Virus record (IMG/VR): IMGVR_UViG_3300045256_000653
Span: 1 to 64,000 of that record
DNA length: 64,000 bases
Reading direction: 5' to 3' (one strand)
Origin: a virus
A program made the position numbers and the translations under genes. Shown in pieces: positions 1 to 6,520 of this stretch; position 1 is the stretch's first letter, and each line of letters begins with the position of its first letter. The notes under the pieces were generated by a model, which saw only the letters and a list, made by a program, of their open reading frames with translations, ran no database searches and was not told where the DNA came from.

Positions 1-1
1 C

Positions 2-784
2 GGCGCAGCGGCAGCCACCGCACAGGTGTCGGTCTCGAACATTGCCGTTGGCGCGAACGGATCGATCTCGTACCTGACAACGGTCGTCCCTCCTCCGGCG
101 CCGGCACCCACGCCGCCCAATCCCCCGCCCGCCCCGCCGTCGCCCAATCCTCCCCCGCCCGTTCCCCCGGCACCTCCGTCGCCGCCGCCCGCTCCTCCGA
201 AGCTGGTTCGCGCGAGCCGCCTCTTCGAGTATTACGGCACGCGAAAGATCGAGGGCACGGTTTCGGAGGACTCCGGCGCCACGATTCGTGACGCGATCAA
301 GTGCGGCGTCACCTACGGCGTCGCGGATGAAACGCTGTGGCCGTACGACATCGCGAAGTTCACCACCAACCCGCCGCAAACGGTTTGGCAGGCGGGTGCC
401 GCGCACAAGGTCACGAGCTACCACGCCATCTCGGACGGCGACCTCCAATCGATGAAGTCGGTTCTCGCAAGCGGCTTCCTCGTTGGCTTCGGCTTCCAGG
501 TCTACGACTACATGATGAGCGCCCAGATGGAGACGACGGGCCTTCTGCCTCTCCCGGATCCGAGCGAGCAGCTCCAGGGCGGCCATGCCGTCGCGCTCGT
601 CGGCTACGACGACAACAAGCAGATCAAGCGCGCGAACGGAACGGTTTCGACCGGCGCCTTCCTCGTCCGCAACTCGTGGGGCACGAGCTGGGGCATCCAG
701 GGCTACTTCTGGATGGCCTACGATTACGTGGGCAACACGCAGCTCGCATCGGACTTCTGGGTCGTTCAGTCGGCTCCGATCTGA
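2..784 (+). CDS. Papain-like (C1A) cysteine peptidase, 5'-partial
   Basis: The frame is open to the window edge, so the gene starts upstream; a GTG at 26 is the first possible start inside. Counting from that GTG, residues 22-58 are almost pure proline with A/S/N. They are followed by papain-fold sequence with the catalytic His (GGHAVALVGYD, His187) and Asn (RNSWGTSWG, Asn216). The catalytic Cys segment that should come before SRLFEYY is not here, so the Pro-rich stretch either lies inside the domain or the Cys lies upstream of the window. A complete paralogue is at 35835-36605. It may act on host or virion proteins during infection; that role is inferred. Confidence 0.85.
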   Translation, partial: GAAAATAQVSVSNIAVGANGSISYLTTVVPPPAPAPTPPNPPPAPPSPNPPPPVPPAPPSPPPAPPKLVRASRLFEYYGTRKIEGTVSEDSGATIRDAIKCGVTYGVADETLWPYDIAKFTTNPPQTVWQAGAAHKVTSYHAISDGDLQSMKSVLASGFLVGFGFQVYDYMMSAQMETTGLLPLPDPSEQLQGGHAVALVGYDDNKQIKRANGTVSTGAFLVRNSWGTSWGIQGYFWMAYDYVGNTQLASDFWVVQSAPI

Positions 785-785
785 G

Positions 786-792
786 CGGTGTA
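786..792 (+). promoter_or_regulatory. CGGTGTA start-proximal motif
   Basis: CGGTGTA with 10 nt to the GTG start at 803. It is one of a recurrent set (see findings) and is probably a phage promoter element. Confidence 0.5.
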
Positions 793-802
793 AGCCGCCC
801 AG

Positions 803-1243
803 GTGGCTGACGAACATACCGCGCTTCCCATTCGGGTTCCATCGCTGGTCCATCTCACGGACCAGGAGCTGAGCGATCTTCGCTCGAAGCTCACTTACCA
901 GTCTCGGGAAGCGCGGCGTCGAGCCACGCAAGCAATCGGGAAATCGTCGTCGCTTCAGAAGCTGTTCAACAAGACGTTGAACCTGACGAAGGACACGAAG
1001 ATCGAAGAGCGCGAAAACGTGATGGCGATGTTCGAGAAGGAATTGCTCCGCGTGCCGGACGCCTTCATCGCCCACGCGTACGCCAACTCGCTCATCCTCC
1101 TCGACGTCGCTTGTCGGGACGAACTACTTCGTCGAAAGGGGCCGCCACCAAAAAAGAAGAAAGCGACCGACACAACGCCGCCGGCGAAGACGGAAGGCAG
1201 TTCGGACATCATGTCGATCGTGGACGCTCTCTCGGAGGATTGA
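803..1243 (+). CDS. Hypothetical protein, Lys/Pro-rich C-terminus
   Basis: 146 residues from a GTG start. No family recognised. The N-terminal two thirds look alpha-helical and charged. Residues around 110-130 contain a run of prolines and lysines (GPPPKKKKATDTTPPAK), and the tail is acidic (DALSED). It overlaps the thymidine kinase start (TGATG) and is probably co-transcribed and translationally coupled with it. The CGGTGTA motif just upstream suggests it begins a transcript. Confidence 0.7.
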   Translation: MADEHTALPIRVPSLVHLTDQELSDLRSKLTYQSREARRRATQAIGKSSSLQKLFNKTLNLTKDTKIEERENVMAMFEKELLRVPDAFIAHAYANSLILLDVACRDELLRRKGPPPKKKKATDTTPPAKTEGSSDIMSIVDALSED

Positions 1244-1779
1244 TGATCGGTACGCTCACAGTGTTCTGCGGTCCGATGTTCAGCGGCAAGACCGAAAGTC
1301 TCATCACGAAGCTCAGGACGTTCGTCAGCCAGGGCACGACAGTTTCGGCAATCAAACCGATCATCGACAACCGCTACCCGACCGGCGATGTCAACATCAT
1401 CTCCCACACGGGTAAGACGTTCCCGGCTCGTGCGATCGAGGACGACCCCCAAATACTGTCAGCGTTCTGTAAGGGGGAAATCATCGGCATCGATGAGGTC
1501 CAATTCTTTGGCCCATGGATCCTCGGCGCCATTCAGGAACTCCAGTTGCAGGGCAAGCACGTTGTCGCCTCAGGTCTGGATCTCACCTACAAGGGGGAGC
1601 CCTTCGGGATGATGCCCGAGCTACTCTGCTTTGCAGATGAGGTGCGGAAACTCCGTGCGAAATGCGCGAAATGCGGGTGTGTCGCGACTCGAACGGTCCG
1701 CACGGCCAGCGAGGACACGCCGACCCTCGTAGGCGGAGCCGAAGCGTACGAGCCGCGTTGCTTCGCGCATTTTGGGTAA
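1243..1779 (+). CDS. tdk: Thymidine kinase, type II
   Basis: Phosphorylates thymidine to dTMP with ATP, feeding phage DNA synthesis. 178 residues, normal for the family. Visible motifs: P-loop GPMFSGKT (residues 10-17), the Walker B-like GIDEVQFF with the catalytic Glu, a lasso region, and the zinc site formed by CAKC plus C-x-x-H near the C-terminus (RCFAHFG, where many homologues have CxxC). The start at ATG 1243 has GGAGG five bases upstream and overlaps the previous stop; longer in-frame starts upstream would only read through the neighbour. Confidence 0.97.
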   Translation: MIGTLTVFCGPMFSGKTESLITKLRTFVSQGTTVSAIKPIIDNRYPTGDVNIISHTGKTFPARAIEDDPQILSAFCKGEIIGIDEVQFFGPWILGAIQELQLQGKHVVASGLDLTYKGEPFGMMPELLCFADEVRKLRAKCAKCGCVATRTVRTASEDTPTLVGGAEAYEPRCFAHFG

Positions 1780-1817
1780 GCTTTTATGGTCCGCCATGAT
1801 TGCGCAAAAGGCGCACC

Positions 1818-2381
1818 ATGGCCGACTCGTCCTCCCTTCTCCAAAGCATCATCTCCGGAGTGATCTCCGGTGGAGGCAGCGCCACGACCGCCGTGCTGGC
1901 AGTCTTCCGCGACATCAAGAAGCGACTCAAGGCGCTGGAAGAGAAGCTCGGAAATGACGGGTCGAACGGATCCCCCAAGACGGGAATGTTCGCAGCCATC
2001 GAACGGCTCGAAGAACTCACCCGCAAGATGAAGAAGGACTTGAGCCAGTGGGAGGAAGACCCTCCCGAGTGGCTCGTTCGCATGGTGAACCGGGCCGCCC
2101 GCTCGACCTCGGTGAACATGGAGCAGTTCGGTGAGATCGAACGTCTCATCGAGCAACGCGCTCGTACGACCAACGCTAGCCTTGCCCGACTCGAATCGAT
2201 GATCGAATCGCTGGAGAAGCGCCTCGACAACTACATCGAGAAGGCCGAGTACGAGAGCGATGCACGGGAACGCTCCGAGGAGCTGAGCAAGCTGCGCGAG
2301 CACCTCGCCAGCGCCAACGGACTTCTGCGTGGGATCATGACGGCGATGGGTTACGTCGATCCGTCCAAAAAGAGACCGTGA
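1818..2381 (+). CDS. Hypothetical coiled-coil protein
   Basis: 187 residues from ATG 1818. After a Gly/Ser-rich, mildly hydrophobic N-terminus (about residues 7-30) the protein is dominated by charged heptad-like helices (KKRLKALEEKL, IERLEELTRKMKKDL, LESMIESLEKRLDNYIEKAEY), which suggests one or two coiled coils. No clear transmembrane segment or catalytic motif. An alternative TTG start at 1800 would add six residues. A short inverted repeat (TGCGC-AAAAG-GCGCA) lies directly before the ATG. Function unknown; a structural or scaffold role would fit. Confidence 0.75.
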   Translation: MADSSSLLQSIISGVISGGGSATTAVLAVFRDIKKRLKALEEKLGNDGSNGSPKTGMFAAIERLEELTRKMKKDLSQWEEDPPEWLVRMVNRAARSTSVNMEQFGEIERLIEQRARTTNASLARLESMIESLEKRLDNYIEKAEYESDARERSEELSKLREHLASANGLLRGIMTAMGYVDPSKKRP

Positions 2382-2399
2382 GGGGGTTGCGGGTTCGCC

Positions 2400-2594
2400 A
2401 TGAAAGAAGTCGATTCGATTCGTGCGGCAGCGGCGGAGGCAGCGGAGACGGTGGTGTTGACCCGGGAGTTCTATTCGTGCGTCGTCAAGGACAATCGCAC
2501 GGCTTCCGGTCAATTCCGAGCGGTCAAAGCGCCTCCTGTACCCTTCGTGGCCATGACCCTCGAAGAAGCCGACAAGCCCGGCAGCGGTTTTTGA
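2400..2594 (+). CDS. Small hypothetical protein
   Basis: 64 residues starting MKEVDSIRAAAAEAAE, ending GSGF. It sits 18 bases after its neighbour on the same strand. It has one Cys and an alanine-rich N-terminal helix. No family recognised. Its reading frame and spacing support a real gene but nothing indicates function. Confidence 0.55.
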   Translation: MKEVDSIRAAAAEAAETVVLTREFYSCVVKDNRTASGQFRAVKAPPVPFVAMTLEEADKPGSGF

Positions 2595-2622
2595 TCGTCG
2601 GCCCCGCCCCTGTATAGGGGGC

Positions 2623-2973
2623 ATGAAGCCCGCGATCGTTCTGGCAGCCCTCCTCGGAATCATTGGGTTTTCCTCGGTTGCGTCCGCCGACCCCCTGGCG
2701 TGCGACGTCGGGGACAAGCAGGTGGGCCCGAACTGCGTGCACGTCCAATCGGTCGCCTACTACTGGGGCACCACGTACGGCGGAATGACCTTCGCCTCGA
2801 TGGTGTATCGCCCGAGCGGCAACACCAAGACCGTTGTTTGGTCGGGCCGTGGCGTCATCCGCTACGCCGACCAAGAGATCTTGGGGGTCCAGCAACTCTA
2901 CTTCCCAAAAACGGGAGGAAGCTGGCAAAATACGGTGATGTTTCGATGGGATGGCTCTAAGTACAGTGGTTGA
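2623..2973 (+). CDS. Secreted hypothetical protein
   Basis: 116 residues with a classic Sec signal peptide: MKPAIVLAALLGIIGFSSVASA, probable cleavage after SVASA before DPLACDVG. The mature part has two cysteines near its N-terminus (LACDVGDKQVGPNCVHV), which may form a disulfide, and a beta-rich pattern of Tyr/Trp/Gly. It overlaps the downstream phosphatase gene by 23 bases in another frame. Exported phage proteins of this size may modify the host envelope; that is inference. Confidence 0.75.
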   Translation: MKPAIVLAALLGIIGFSSVASADPLACDVGDKQVGPNCVHVQSVAYYWGTTYGGMTFASMVYRPSGNTKTVVWSGRGVIRYADQEILGVQQLYFPKTGGSWQNTVMFRWDGSKYSG

Positions 2974-3448
2974 AGCAAGTGAGATCGTGGCCGGGCACCT
3001 CTATCAGGGGAGCGTCCCGCCTATTGGGAATCATCTGAAGGATGCCGGCTTTACCCACGTCGTCTTGTGTGCCGAAGAGTGGCAGCCACCGAATTATGTT
3101 CGGCCGGACATCCTCGCGCCCATGGGCTACGTCGCGAACACCGATCCCTACCCGGGCGTGACGATCCTTCACTCGCCGAACGACGACGACTACGACATCC
3201 CACCGTCCCGGATACAGCTCGCCTTGGCCATCAAGACGGCCAAGGCCGTCGCCGACGCAGTTCTCTCGGGAGGTAAGGTGCTCGTCACCTGTTGGGCCGG
3301 CCGGAACCGCTCAGGGCTCGTCTCGGCGCTTGCGCTGCACAAGATCACGGGCGCCTCTGGGGAGGCGTGCATCTCGTTCGTCCAGAAGGCTCGTTCACGG
3401 GCTCTGACAAATCCCCAGTTCGTGGAAGCGCTTGGTCGCATTCGCTAG
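2951..3448 (+). CDS. Dual-specificity / tyrosine protein phosphatase
   Basis: 165 residues with the cysteine-phosphatase signature CWAGRNRSG (C-x5-R-S; the Cys is nucleophile and the Arg binds phosphate) after beta-strand GGKVLVTC. A general-acid Asp may lie in the SPNDDDYD segment upstream. The size and the DAGFTHVVLCAEE and LYQGS-like segments fit compact DSP folds. It could remove phosphate from host proteins or from RNA 5' ends; the sequence does not say which. Its start lies inside the secreted-protein gene. Confidence 0.85.
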   Translation: MALSTVVEASEIVAGHLYQGSVPPIGNHLKDAGFTHVVLCAEEWQPPNYVRPDILAPMGYVANTDPYPGVTILHSPNDDDYDIPPSRIQLALAIKTAKAVADAVLSGGKVLVTCWAGRNRSGLVSALALHKITGASGEACISFVQKARSRALTNPQFVEALGRIR

Positions 3449-3453
3449 GTGTA
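3447..3453 (+). promoter_or_regulatory. GGTGTA motif after the phosphatase gene
   Basis: AGGTGTA overlaps the phosphatase stop codon, about 80 nt before the next start at 3538. The spacer carries short GGTGGCC/GGTCACC repeats that may fold. Its role as a promoter here is weak because of the long gap. Confidence 0.25.
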
Positions 3454-3537
3454 GGCCGGTGGCCTGACGGTGGCCCGAGATGCCCGTTTTAGGGTGGCAC
3501 AAGGTCACCACGCGGTCACCGCAAAGGACTTGTGGAC

Positions 3538-4140
3538 ATGACAGAGACCGTCATGCAGGTTGTTCTCCCTCGACGGGTCGTCCCGCAGCCGACCCCGAAC
3601 CTCTATCCCGGTGGAGATTGTGGCCCGTGCGTGCTCGCGGGCGTCCTCGGGAAGACGGTGCAAGAGGTCTACGACACATTCTCAAAGGGGCAGTACAAGT
3701 CCTTCCACTTCTCCGAGATGTGCGGCGCTCTGCACTCGGCCGAATGTTACGGCATGATCGATCGGGTTGTGACCGACATCCCGATTTGGCCCTGGGCAGG
3801 ATCGGCAGCGGCTTTCTGTTCTTGGGGGATCCCGAGTCCCCTCCAGAGCCTTGCGTGGTTCCATTATCTCACGATGGCGATGGATGCCGGCTACTACGGC
3901 TTCGCAATGGTGGACACGAAGAAGGGCGGTGCACATGGAGAGGGCACCAACCACTGGGTGCTTCTCGTGGGCGTGCGAGAGCTACGCATTCCGATCGACG
4001 AGCGAAGTGCGCGTATCAGCACCGAGGTCCTTGTCTCGTGTTCTTCACGTTCGACACCAGATGAGGAGTGGGTTGAAGCAAGCACGTTCCTAAAAGAGCG
4101 TGGCGGTTTCAATCTCCTGCTCGCACGTCCGGCGCCTTAG
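3538..4140 (+). CDS. Papain/C39-like cysteine peptidase-fold protein
   Basis: 200 residues. Motif GGDCGPCVLAG near residue 25 looks like the active-site Cys helix of C39-like/papain-like peptidases, and NHWVLLVGV near residue 138 looks like the matching His strand. The middle is rich in Trp, Tyr and Ser. ATG 3538 was chosen because AGGA lies nine bases upstream; a GTG at 3532 is possible. Its end overlaps the convergent minus gene by four bases. Either a peptidase or an inactive relative; the substrate is unknown. Confidence 0.6.
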   Translation: MTETVMQVVLPRRVVPQPTPNLYPGGDCGPCVLAGVLGKTVQEVYDTFSKGQYKSFHFSEMCGALHSAECYGMIDRVVTDIPIWPWAGSAAAFCSWGIPSPLQSLAWFHYLTMAMDAGYYGFAMVDTKKGGAHGEGTNHWVLLVGVRELRIPIDERSARISTEVLVSCSSRSTPDEEWVEASTFLKERGGFNLLLARPAP

Positions 4141-4340
4141 GTCTTCTTCCGCTTCTTGGGCTTGTACCCGAGCGTGCCATAAGCCGGCGTGACCTTCCGC
4201 ACCTCGACGTCCCATACGGGGATGTCGTGCTTGCAGTAGAAGCACATGTACGGCTCGGTCGGCCGGCGATCGTAAAGATACCACCACCAGCCGCAGGTGT
4301 GGCACTGTACGACAGCGAGGGGATCGACTTCTCCCATCAC
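4137..4340 (-). CDS. Small zinc-ribbon protein
   Basis: 67 residues with two CxxC knuckles (QCHTCGWW and MCFYCKHD) about 20 residues apart, and a Lys-rich tail (KPKKRKKT). This is the layout of a zinc ribbon that may bind nucleic acid. The start may be at 4340 or three bases in (MMGEV). It lies 21 bases downstream of the deoxyribonucleotidase on the same strand and is probably co-transcribed with it. Confidence 0.75.
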   Translation of the reverse strand: MMGEVDPLAVVQCHTCGWWWYLYDRRPTEPYMCFYCKHDIPVWDVEVRKVTPAYGTLGYKPKKRKKT

Positions 4341-4361
4341 GGTGGGAGAGCTATCGCAAGA

Positions 4362-4991
4362 CTAGCCGTTGAGCGGTTCTCGCGGTGCCCGATCGCGGGC
4401 TCGTTTGATGGCCTCGCGAAGCTCGTTGCGATGCGCACACCCACCCGGATGCGAAACGCCTTCGTACCGGAAAACATTCGGGTGTTCCTGATCCCCACCC
4501 TTCGCGAAGCCGATGTTCCACGGATGCGCGAGACAGATCACGAGGCCGCGCGGTCGGTGCTTGAGCCAGGACAGGAAGTACGGAGGGAAGTCGTCGAAGA
4601 GGATGCGTCCGTACGTGAGGGACTTCTCTCCGGTGACGTGCACAGTGGCATCTGAGAGGTACTGCATGCACCATTCGAGCTTTTCGCCCCACGCGGTCGG
4701 ATTCTTCTGAGGGCCCTTCGTGAGCACGTGCAGAGCGAACTCTGCATTCCGAAGATCGTCGATCACCTCGAAGCCGGAGGGAAGAGGTCGAAGATTTTTC
4801 CAGAAGCCCGGGACGCGTTGAACGAGTTTGCGTCGAGCCTCGATGTAGGGAGGTTCGACACCTCCCGTGTAGCGGTCGTTGTAGGGAGGCTCGTTTGGAG
4901 CCTGGATGGCGCGCATCGCATCTTGCAGCGCCGTGTCGTAGTCTGCCACTGTCCCATCGAGGTCGATGAGTGCCACACGATCTTCGGTCAT
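4362..4991 (-). CDS. 5'(3')-deoxyribonucleotidase-like HAD phosphatase
   Basis: 209 residues. The HAD signature DLDGTVADYD (nucleophile Asp10, acid Asp12) is followed by a cap with PPYNDRY, the Thr of motif II in VLTKGPQKN with a downstream lysine, and motif III in ILFDDFPP. This matches the NT5C family, which removes phosphate from deoxynucleoside monophosphates and fits nucleotide scavenging beside tdk and dcd. The start is nine bases from a TACACCG (CGGTGTA on the minus strand) motif shared with the divergent gene. Confidence 0.85.
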   Translation of the reverse strand: MTEDRVALIDLDGTVADYDTALQDAMRAIQAPNEPPYNDRYTGGVEPPYIEARRKLVQRVPGFWKNLRPLPSGFEVIDDLRNAEFALHVLTKGPQKNPTAWGEKLEWCMQYLSDATVHVTGEKSLTYGRILFDDFPPYFLSWLKHRPRGLVICLAHPWNIGFAKGGDQEHPNVFRYEGVSHPGGCAHRNELREAIKRARDRAPREPLNG

Positions 4992-5000
4992 GATCTAGAT

Positions 5001-5017
5001 TACACCGCGCCGGTGTA
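5001..5017. promoter_or_regulatory. Divergent palindromic promoter pair (TACACCG-cgc-CGGTGTA)
   Basis: A perfect 7-bp inverted repeat of the CGGTGTA motif with a 3-nt spacer sits exactly midway between divergent starts. There are 9 nt from each arm to the minus ATG (4991) and the plus ATG (5027). The symmetry suggests back-to-back promoters or a palindromic operator. Confidence 0.6.
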
Positions 5018-5026
5018 GGGCCGTCC

Positions 5027-5530
5027 ATGTTCATCACGGCCGATCAGCTTGTCGCGCACGCCTTCGGCGATTACGTCCTTCAAAGCGATTGGATGGCGTC
5101 CGAGAAGACCAAGAAGTCGTTGGCGGCACTCGCCCACGTGAGCACGTACTTCCTGCCGTTTCTCTTCCTGACGACCTCTTGGAAGGCGCTTCTCTTCATC
5201 GCCGGGACGCACTTCGTGATCGATCGCTGGCGCTTGGCTCGTTACGTCTGTTGGGTGAAGAACTTCCTCGCGCCCCGCTGGGTCCCCATCTGGGCGTGCA
5301 GCAACTGCCTCAATGTCGAGACGAAGGAGCGGGAGATCGTCTGCTGGAAGTGCCACGGAAAGGGCGAGATGATCTATACGAAGAAGGTGCAGAACCCGCC
5401 GTGGGCCTTGTGCTCCGGGACCGGTTACTCTCCCGATCGTCCCCCGTGGCTCGCGACATGGCTGCTCATTATCACAGACAACCTCCTCCATGTTGTCTGC
5501 AACGCCATCGCCCTCACGTACCTGTCTTGA
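5027..5530 (+). CDS. DUF3307-like membrane protein with inserted zinc knuckle
   Basis: 167 residues. The N-terminus (LVAHAFGDYVLQSDWMASEKTKK) and the following helix with HFVIDRWRL look like DUF3307, an integral-membrane family of unknown role. Hydrophobic segments lie near residues 32-60 and 140-160. Between them is a Cys-rich insertion (CSNC, CWKC, plus CSGTG), probably a zinc ribbon or a DnaJ-like CxxCxGxG remnant; DUF3307 proteins as I know them lack this. It overlaps the convergent small gene by 17 bases. Confidence 0.7.
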   Translation: MFITADQLVAHAFGDYVLQSDWMASEKTKKSLAALAHVSTYFLPFLFLTTSWKALLFIAGTHFVIDRWRLARYVCWVKNFLAPRWVPIWACSNCLNVETKEREIVCWKCHGKGEMIYTKKVQNPPWALCSGTGYSPDRPPWLATWLLIITDNLLHVVCNAIALTYLS

Positions 5531-5684
5531 TCTCGTTCGCCGGCCAGTCGGGCGTGTAGGGCTCTTGGGGAGGGTCGATCCCTCTCTGCCATCGACTGAA
5601 CATCTCATCGATCTGCGGGTCAGGGGCGTCCTTCGGAAGCCACTTCACCCACTGATTGAGTCTATCAGCCGCTTGCGAATCCAT
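5514..5684 (-). CDS. Small hypothetical protein
   Basis: 56 residues, MDSQAADRLNQWVKWL..., no recognised family. Start at 5684, six bases from AGGTGTT, a variant of the recurrent start-proximal motif. The longer frame upstream belongs to another gene region and is not needed. Confidence 0.55.
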   Translation of the reverse strand: MDSQAADRLNQWVKWLPKDAPDPQIDEMFSRWQRGIDPPQEPYTPDWPANEIKTGT

Positions 5685-5690
5685 GGCTAG

Positions 5691-5697
5691 AACACCT
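5691..5697 (-). promoter_or_regulatory. Variant AGGTGTT motif
   Basis: AGGTGTT on the minus strand, six bases before ATG 5684; a degenerate copy of the CGGTGTA motif. Confidence 0.25.
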
Positions 5698-5716
5698 AGC
5701 AGGACGGATCGACGTG

Positions 5717-5898
5717 TCAATCCTTTGGATCGTACGCGAGAAGGAAGTCCGAGAAGGTGTCGCACCACTCGCCGGTGCTCAGCGTCTCTGGATACCCATG
5801 GGGTCTTGCTCGTGCCGCTCGGCATACCACAAAGCGAACTTGGCGAGGAGGTCCTCTCGACGGGCGAACGCTTGAAACTCCGTGATGCTTAGGTCCAT
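5717..5898 (-). pseudogene. Small gene split by a -1 frameshift at CCCC
   Basis: From ATG 5898 the frame reads MDLSITEFQAFARREDLLAKF... to YAERHEQDP and soon stops (MGIQRR). A -1 slip at the GACCCCATGGG run continues into a natural-looking end (HGYPETLSTGEW then CDTFSDFLLAYDPKD) with a stop at 5717. Joined, this gives about 60 residues. Explanations are a missing C in the assembly, a true frameshift mutation, or programmed slippage. The ATG follows the RNA-ligase stop by one base (TGACATG), so it belongs to that operon. Confidence 0.6.
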
Positions 5899-5899
5899 G

Positions 5900-6520
5900 T
5901 CAGCTCTCCACCAGCTTTTGGCCTTCGACTGCTCCATGGATTGCGATCACGCGATCGATCCACGTCTGGGTCTTTGCTTTGGCCCGAATGATTTCTTTCC
6001 TTGTCCCGAGCTTTGCAACTACACCCTCAGAAGTGACCCCTTCGATCTGCCCCTGGCGTACGAGGTCGATGTAGCCTCGGGTCCAGTTCACACGGCCGAG
6101 GAAGCGGGCCGTGGGCACCTTGTCTTCGAAGAGCTTCCGGAATTCGTTCGGCGGCAGGATCTCGTCTCCTACGGCGACGTCGAACAGCGTGACGAACTTG
6201 GGGTCGTCGGGCTCGTGAAAGCCGGCGAGGCTCTTCTCGCCCCAGAACTCGTAAAACGCCACGAGCTGATCGAGTCTCTCATCTCGCGCAATCTTGGCTA
6301 GGGGTTCCGCCAGCACTTCCTCGAACAGCTTCGGTGCGATGGCGCAGTAGGGATTGGTGTCGTCCACGAGCGTGTGGCGCTTGCCATGCTTGTACCACCC
6401 GCGCTTTCGGTTCCATTCCGACCGCATCGAGTTTCCGTCGAGCTTGTCGAACACGTAGGCGTTCGGGATCTCGCGGAAGGCTTGGCCCATGGCCCGTGGA
6501 ATAGAGGGGTACTCTTTCAA
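5900..6520 (-). CDS. RNA ligase, nucleotidyltransferase family
   Basis: 206 residues. Motif I FDKLDGNS supplies the nucleotidyl-accepting Lys26 (KxDG). FYEFWGEKSLAGFH resembles motif III, TSEGVVAK is motif IV, and AKAKTQ supplies the KxK of motif V. The short length and lack of a large C-terminal domain fit Rnl2-like or minimal RNA ligases that seal nicked RNA. The start overlaps the upstream methylase-helicase stop (ATGA). It could act in tRNA repair or in joining the unusual tRNA halves of this genome; that link is inference. Confidence 0.85.
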   Translation of the reverse strand: MKEYPSIPRAMGQAFREIPNAYVFDKLDGNSMRSEWNRKRGWYKHGKRHTLVDDTNPYCAIAPKLFEEVLAEPLAKIARDERLDQLVAFYEFWGEKSLAGFHEPDDPKFVTLFDVAVGDEILPPNEFRKLFEDKVPTARFLGRVNWTRGYIDLVRQGQIEGVTSEGVVAKLGTRKEIIRAKAKTQTWIDRVIAIHGAVEGQKLVES

